In this document: positions 62,799-64,000 of the stretch, in pieces
How the letters are laid out: each line of letters starts with the position of its first letter
Numbering within the stretch: the first letter of the stretch is position 1
NCBI GenBank assembly: GCA_001939145.1
Contig: LSRX01000365.1
Location: 539,864-603,863, forward strand
DNA: 64,000 nt
Direction of reading: 5' to 3'
Origin: Symbiodinium microadriaticum
Lineage: Eukaryota > Sar > Dinophyceae > Suessiales > Symbiodiniaceae
Program-made: the position numbers and the translations under genes
The notes under the pieces: generated by a model
Database searches by the model: none
What the model saw: only the letters and a program-made list of their open reading frames with translations
Told to the model about the DNA's origin: nothing

Positions 62799-64000
62799 CC
62801 CACGACTTCGGGCTTTTGACCTAAAAGCCTTAAAGCCTAAACCGCTTCAGCAGACTGCAACAGACCGCCCTTCGCGGAGCCTGGCCAAATAGTCGAACAA
62901 ACTAGCGGCTCTCCTTCAGCCAGCCCTCGGCCTCTTCCAACCTGTCAAGGCGACTCGGAAGTCTTTGTCATGTTCTCTCGGTTTGGGCTTTAGGGTTTAG
63001 GGTTTAGGGGCGTGTTCGGAATGTTGGAAGTCGTGGGTACGAAACTTCCCCTAAACCCTGAACCCGAAAACCCCGAAAAAACCCTAAACTTCCAGACATG
63101 GTCGTTTTCCGTGACCTCCCGCCGTACAGCCTAATCTATGCAGGCATAGGCACACAAATCACTTGTAAAATGCTCGTAGGAGTATCAGATTCGTCTTCGT
63201 CGCCGTTGTGCAGATGTCGATTTCGTGGATACGGCCCCCACTCAGTCACAGCTGAACCATATTCACAGCATAGTTGTATAGACCCTTGGTTGGAGCCCTC
63301 TTATACTACAGTTGCTCTCTCCGTGGTCTCCTGGCTGCTCTCAACCGCTCACCGTGGTCATAGAACGGAACCATCCAGAACACCCTCATGATATTTGTCA
63401 TCTTGAAATGTAGCATTTGAGGGTTTCGGGTTTCGACTCTCACACTCGCACCAGGCAGGCAAGGGTGTAGGGTGCCCTCATTTTGTGCATGGTTGCCAGC
63501 TGTTGTTGCGGCATGGCAGCCAAACTTTTGAGCTGTGACCTATCACCCCCCTCACCCTAAGATGCTAAGCCCCCAAGCCCCCAAAAATCCTGGCGTATAC
63601 CCTTAAACCCTGAACCAAGGCCTGAGCCATTGAACTCTAGACTCCTAGCCTGAGCCATTGAACCCACCATCCCCTAAAAAGACTAGTCACTAAACCCCAT
63701 CATAGATAAAGCAACAAACGCGCCAAAACCGTAAGAACCCTCAACCCCAGACCCCCCGAACCCTCATTTCACCGCCTGTAGATCCTTTCAAAAGGAACCC
63801 GACAGGAATCTCTAATCCCTAAACCCCAAACCCTAAACCCTACGAATCCCTTTCGAGGAACCTCTGAAGGAACTCTGGAGGAACCAGTGAAGGAACCTTA
63901 TCTAGCCCTGTAAAGAAGCCCCTATCCCCCGTGAAGGAACCCTAAAAAAGGCAACCCTAAGAGGTACCCATAAAGGCAGCCTGTAAGGGAACCCCCCCCC
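62799..64000. other. 5' flank of the large gene, nothing recognised
   Basis: TTTAGGG units at 62985-63010; one copy of the dispersed TTTCGACTCTCACACTCGC motif at about 63433; short frames of no known family; degenerate GAAGGAACC/GAGGAACC units at 63850-63990. Confidence 0.4.

Overview
This is nuclear DNA of an intron-rich eukaryote, almost certainly a dinoflagellate. Four things point there. Splice donors are a mixture of GA, GC and GT, with AG|G acceptors, in a gene that can be read through 15 exons. That gene encodes a long multidomain protein of a type I associate with dinoflagellates. There is a decayed copy of the dinoflagellate spliced leader at 5281-5301. Plant/alga-type telomere heptamers (TTTAGGG) are scattered through the whole window as short interstitial arrays. 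There are no bacterial features and no rRNA, tRNA or CRISPR that I can see. The species cannot be named from the sequence.

Layout. 1-3.3 kb: gene-poor, telomere-like sequence and degenerate repeats. 3.4-5.3 kb: a frameshifted minus-strand pseudogene with a spliced-leader relic upstream. 5.5-10.8 kb: a 5'-truncated, frameshifted LINE retrotransposon on the minus strand (endonuclease remnant, reverse transcriptase, CCHC finger, RNase H, zinc ribbon, acidic linker, kinase-like tail). 11-31 kb: mostly telomere-like arrays, palindromic MITE-like elements and short exon-sized open segments. 31.1-33.8 kb: two minus-strand GNAT acetyltransferase genes related to spermidine/spermine N-acetyltransferase. 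34-51 kb: more exon-sized islands, including coiled-coil/UVR-like exons at 38-40 kb, four MITE-like families, large microsatellites and a 92-base assembly gap. 51.4-53.4 kb: an intronless gene with two nearly identical papain-type peptidase domains fused head to tail. 56.1-62.8 kb: the 15-exon gene, minus strand.

The main structural observation is how introns and telomere-like repeats are arranged. Arrays on the + strand nearly always occur as CCCTAAA, then an exon-sized segment of about 60-200 bp, then TTTAGGG. Seen from either strand, intervening sequences therefore tend to begin with TTTAGGG and end with CCCTAAA, like inverted termini. Many introns also carry direct repeats across the two splice junctions (up to about 19 bp), like target-site duplications. 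Together these suggest that many introns here were inserted as introner-like mobile elements, some with telomere-repeat-like termini.

All genes recognised by homology lie on the minus strand. They do not form an obvious pathway. Exon-sized islands whose partners I could not join are listed as low-confidence candidates. Many are open on both strands, so their strand is often uncertain.
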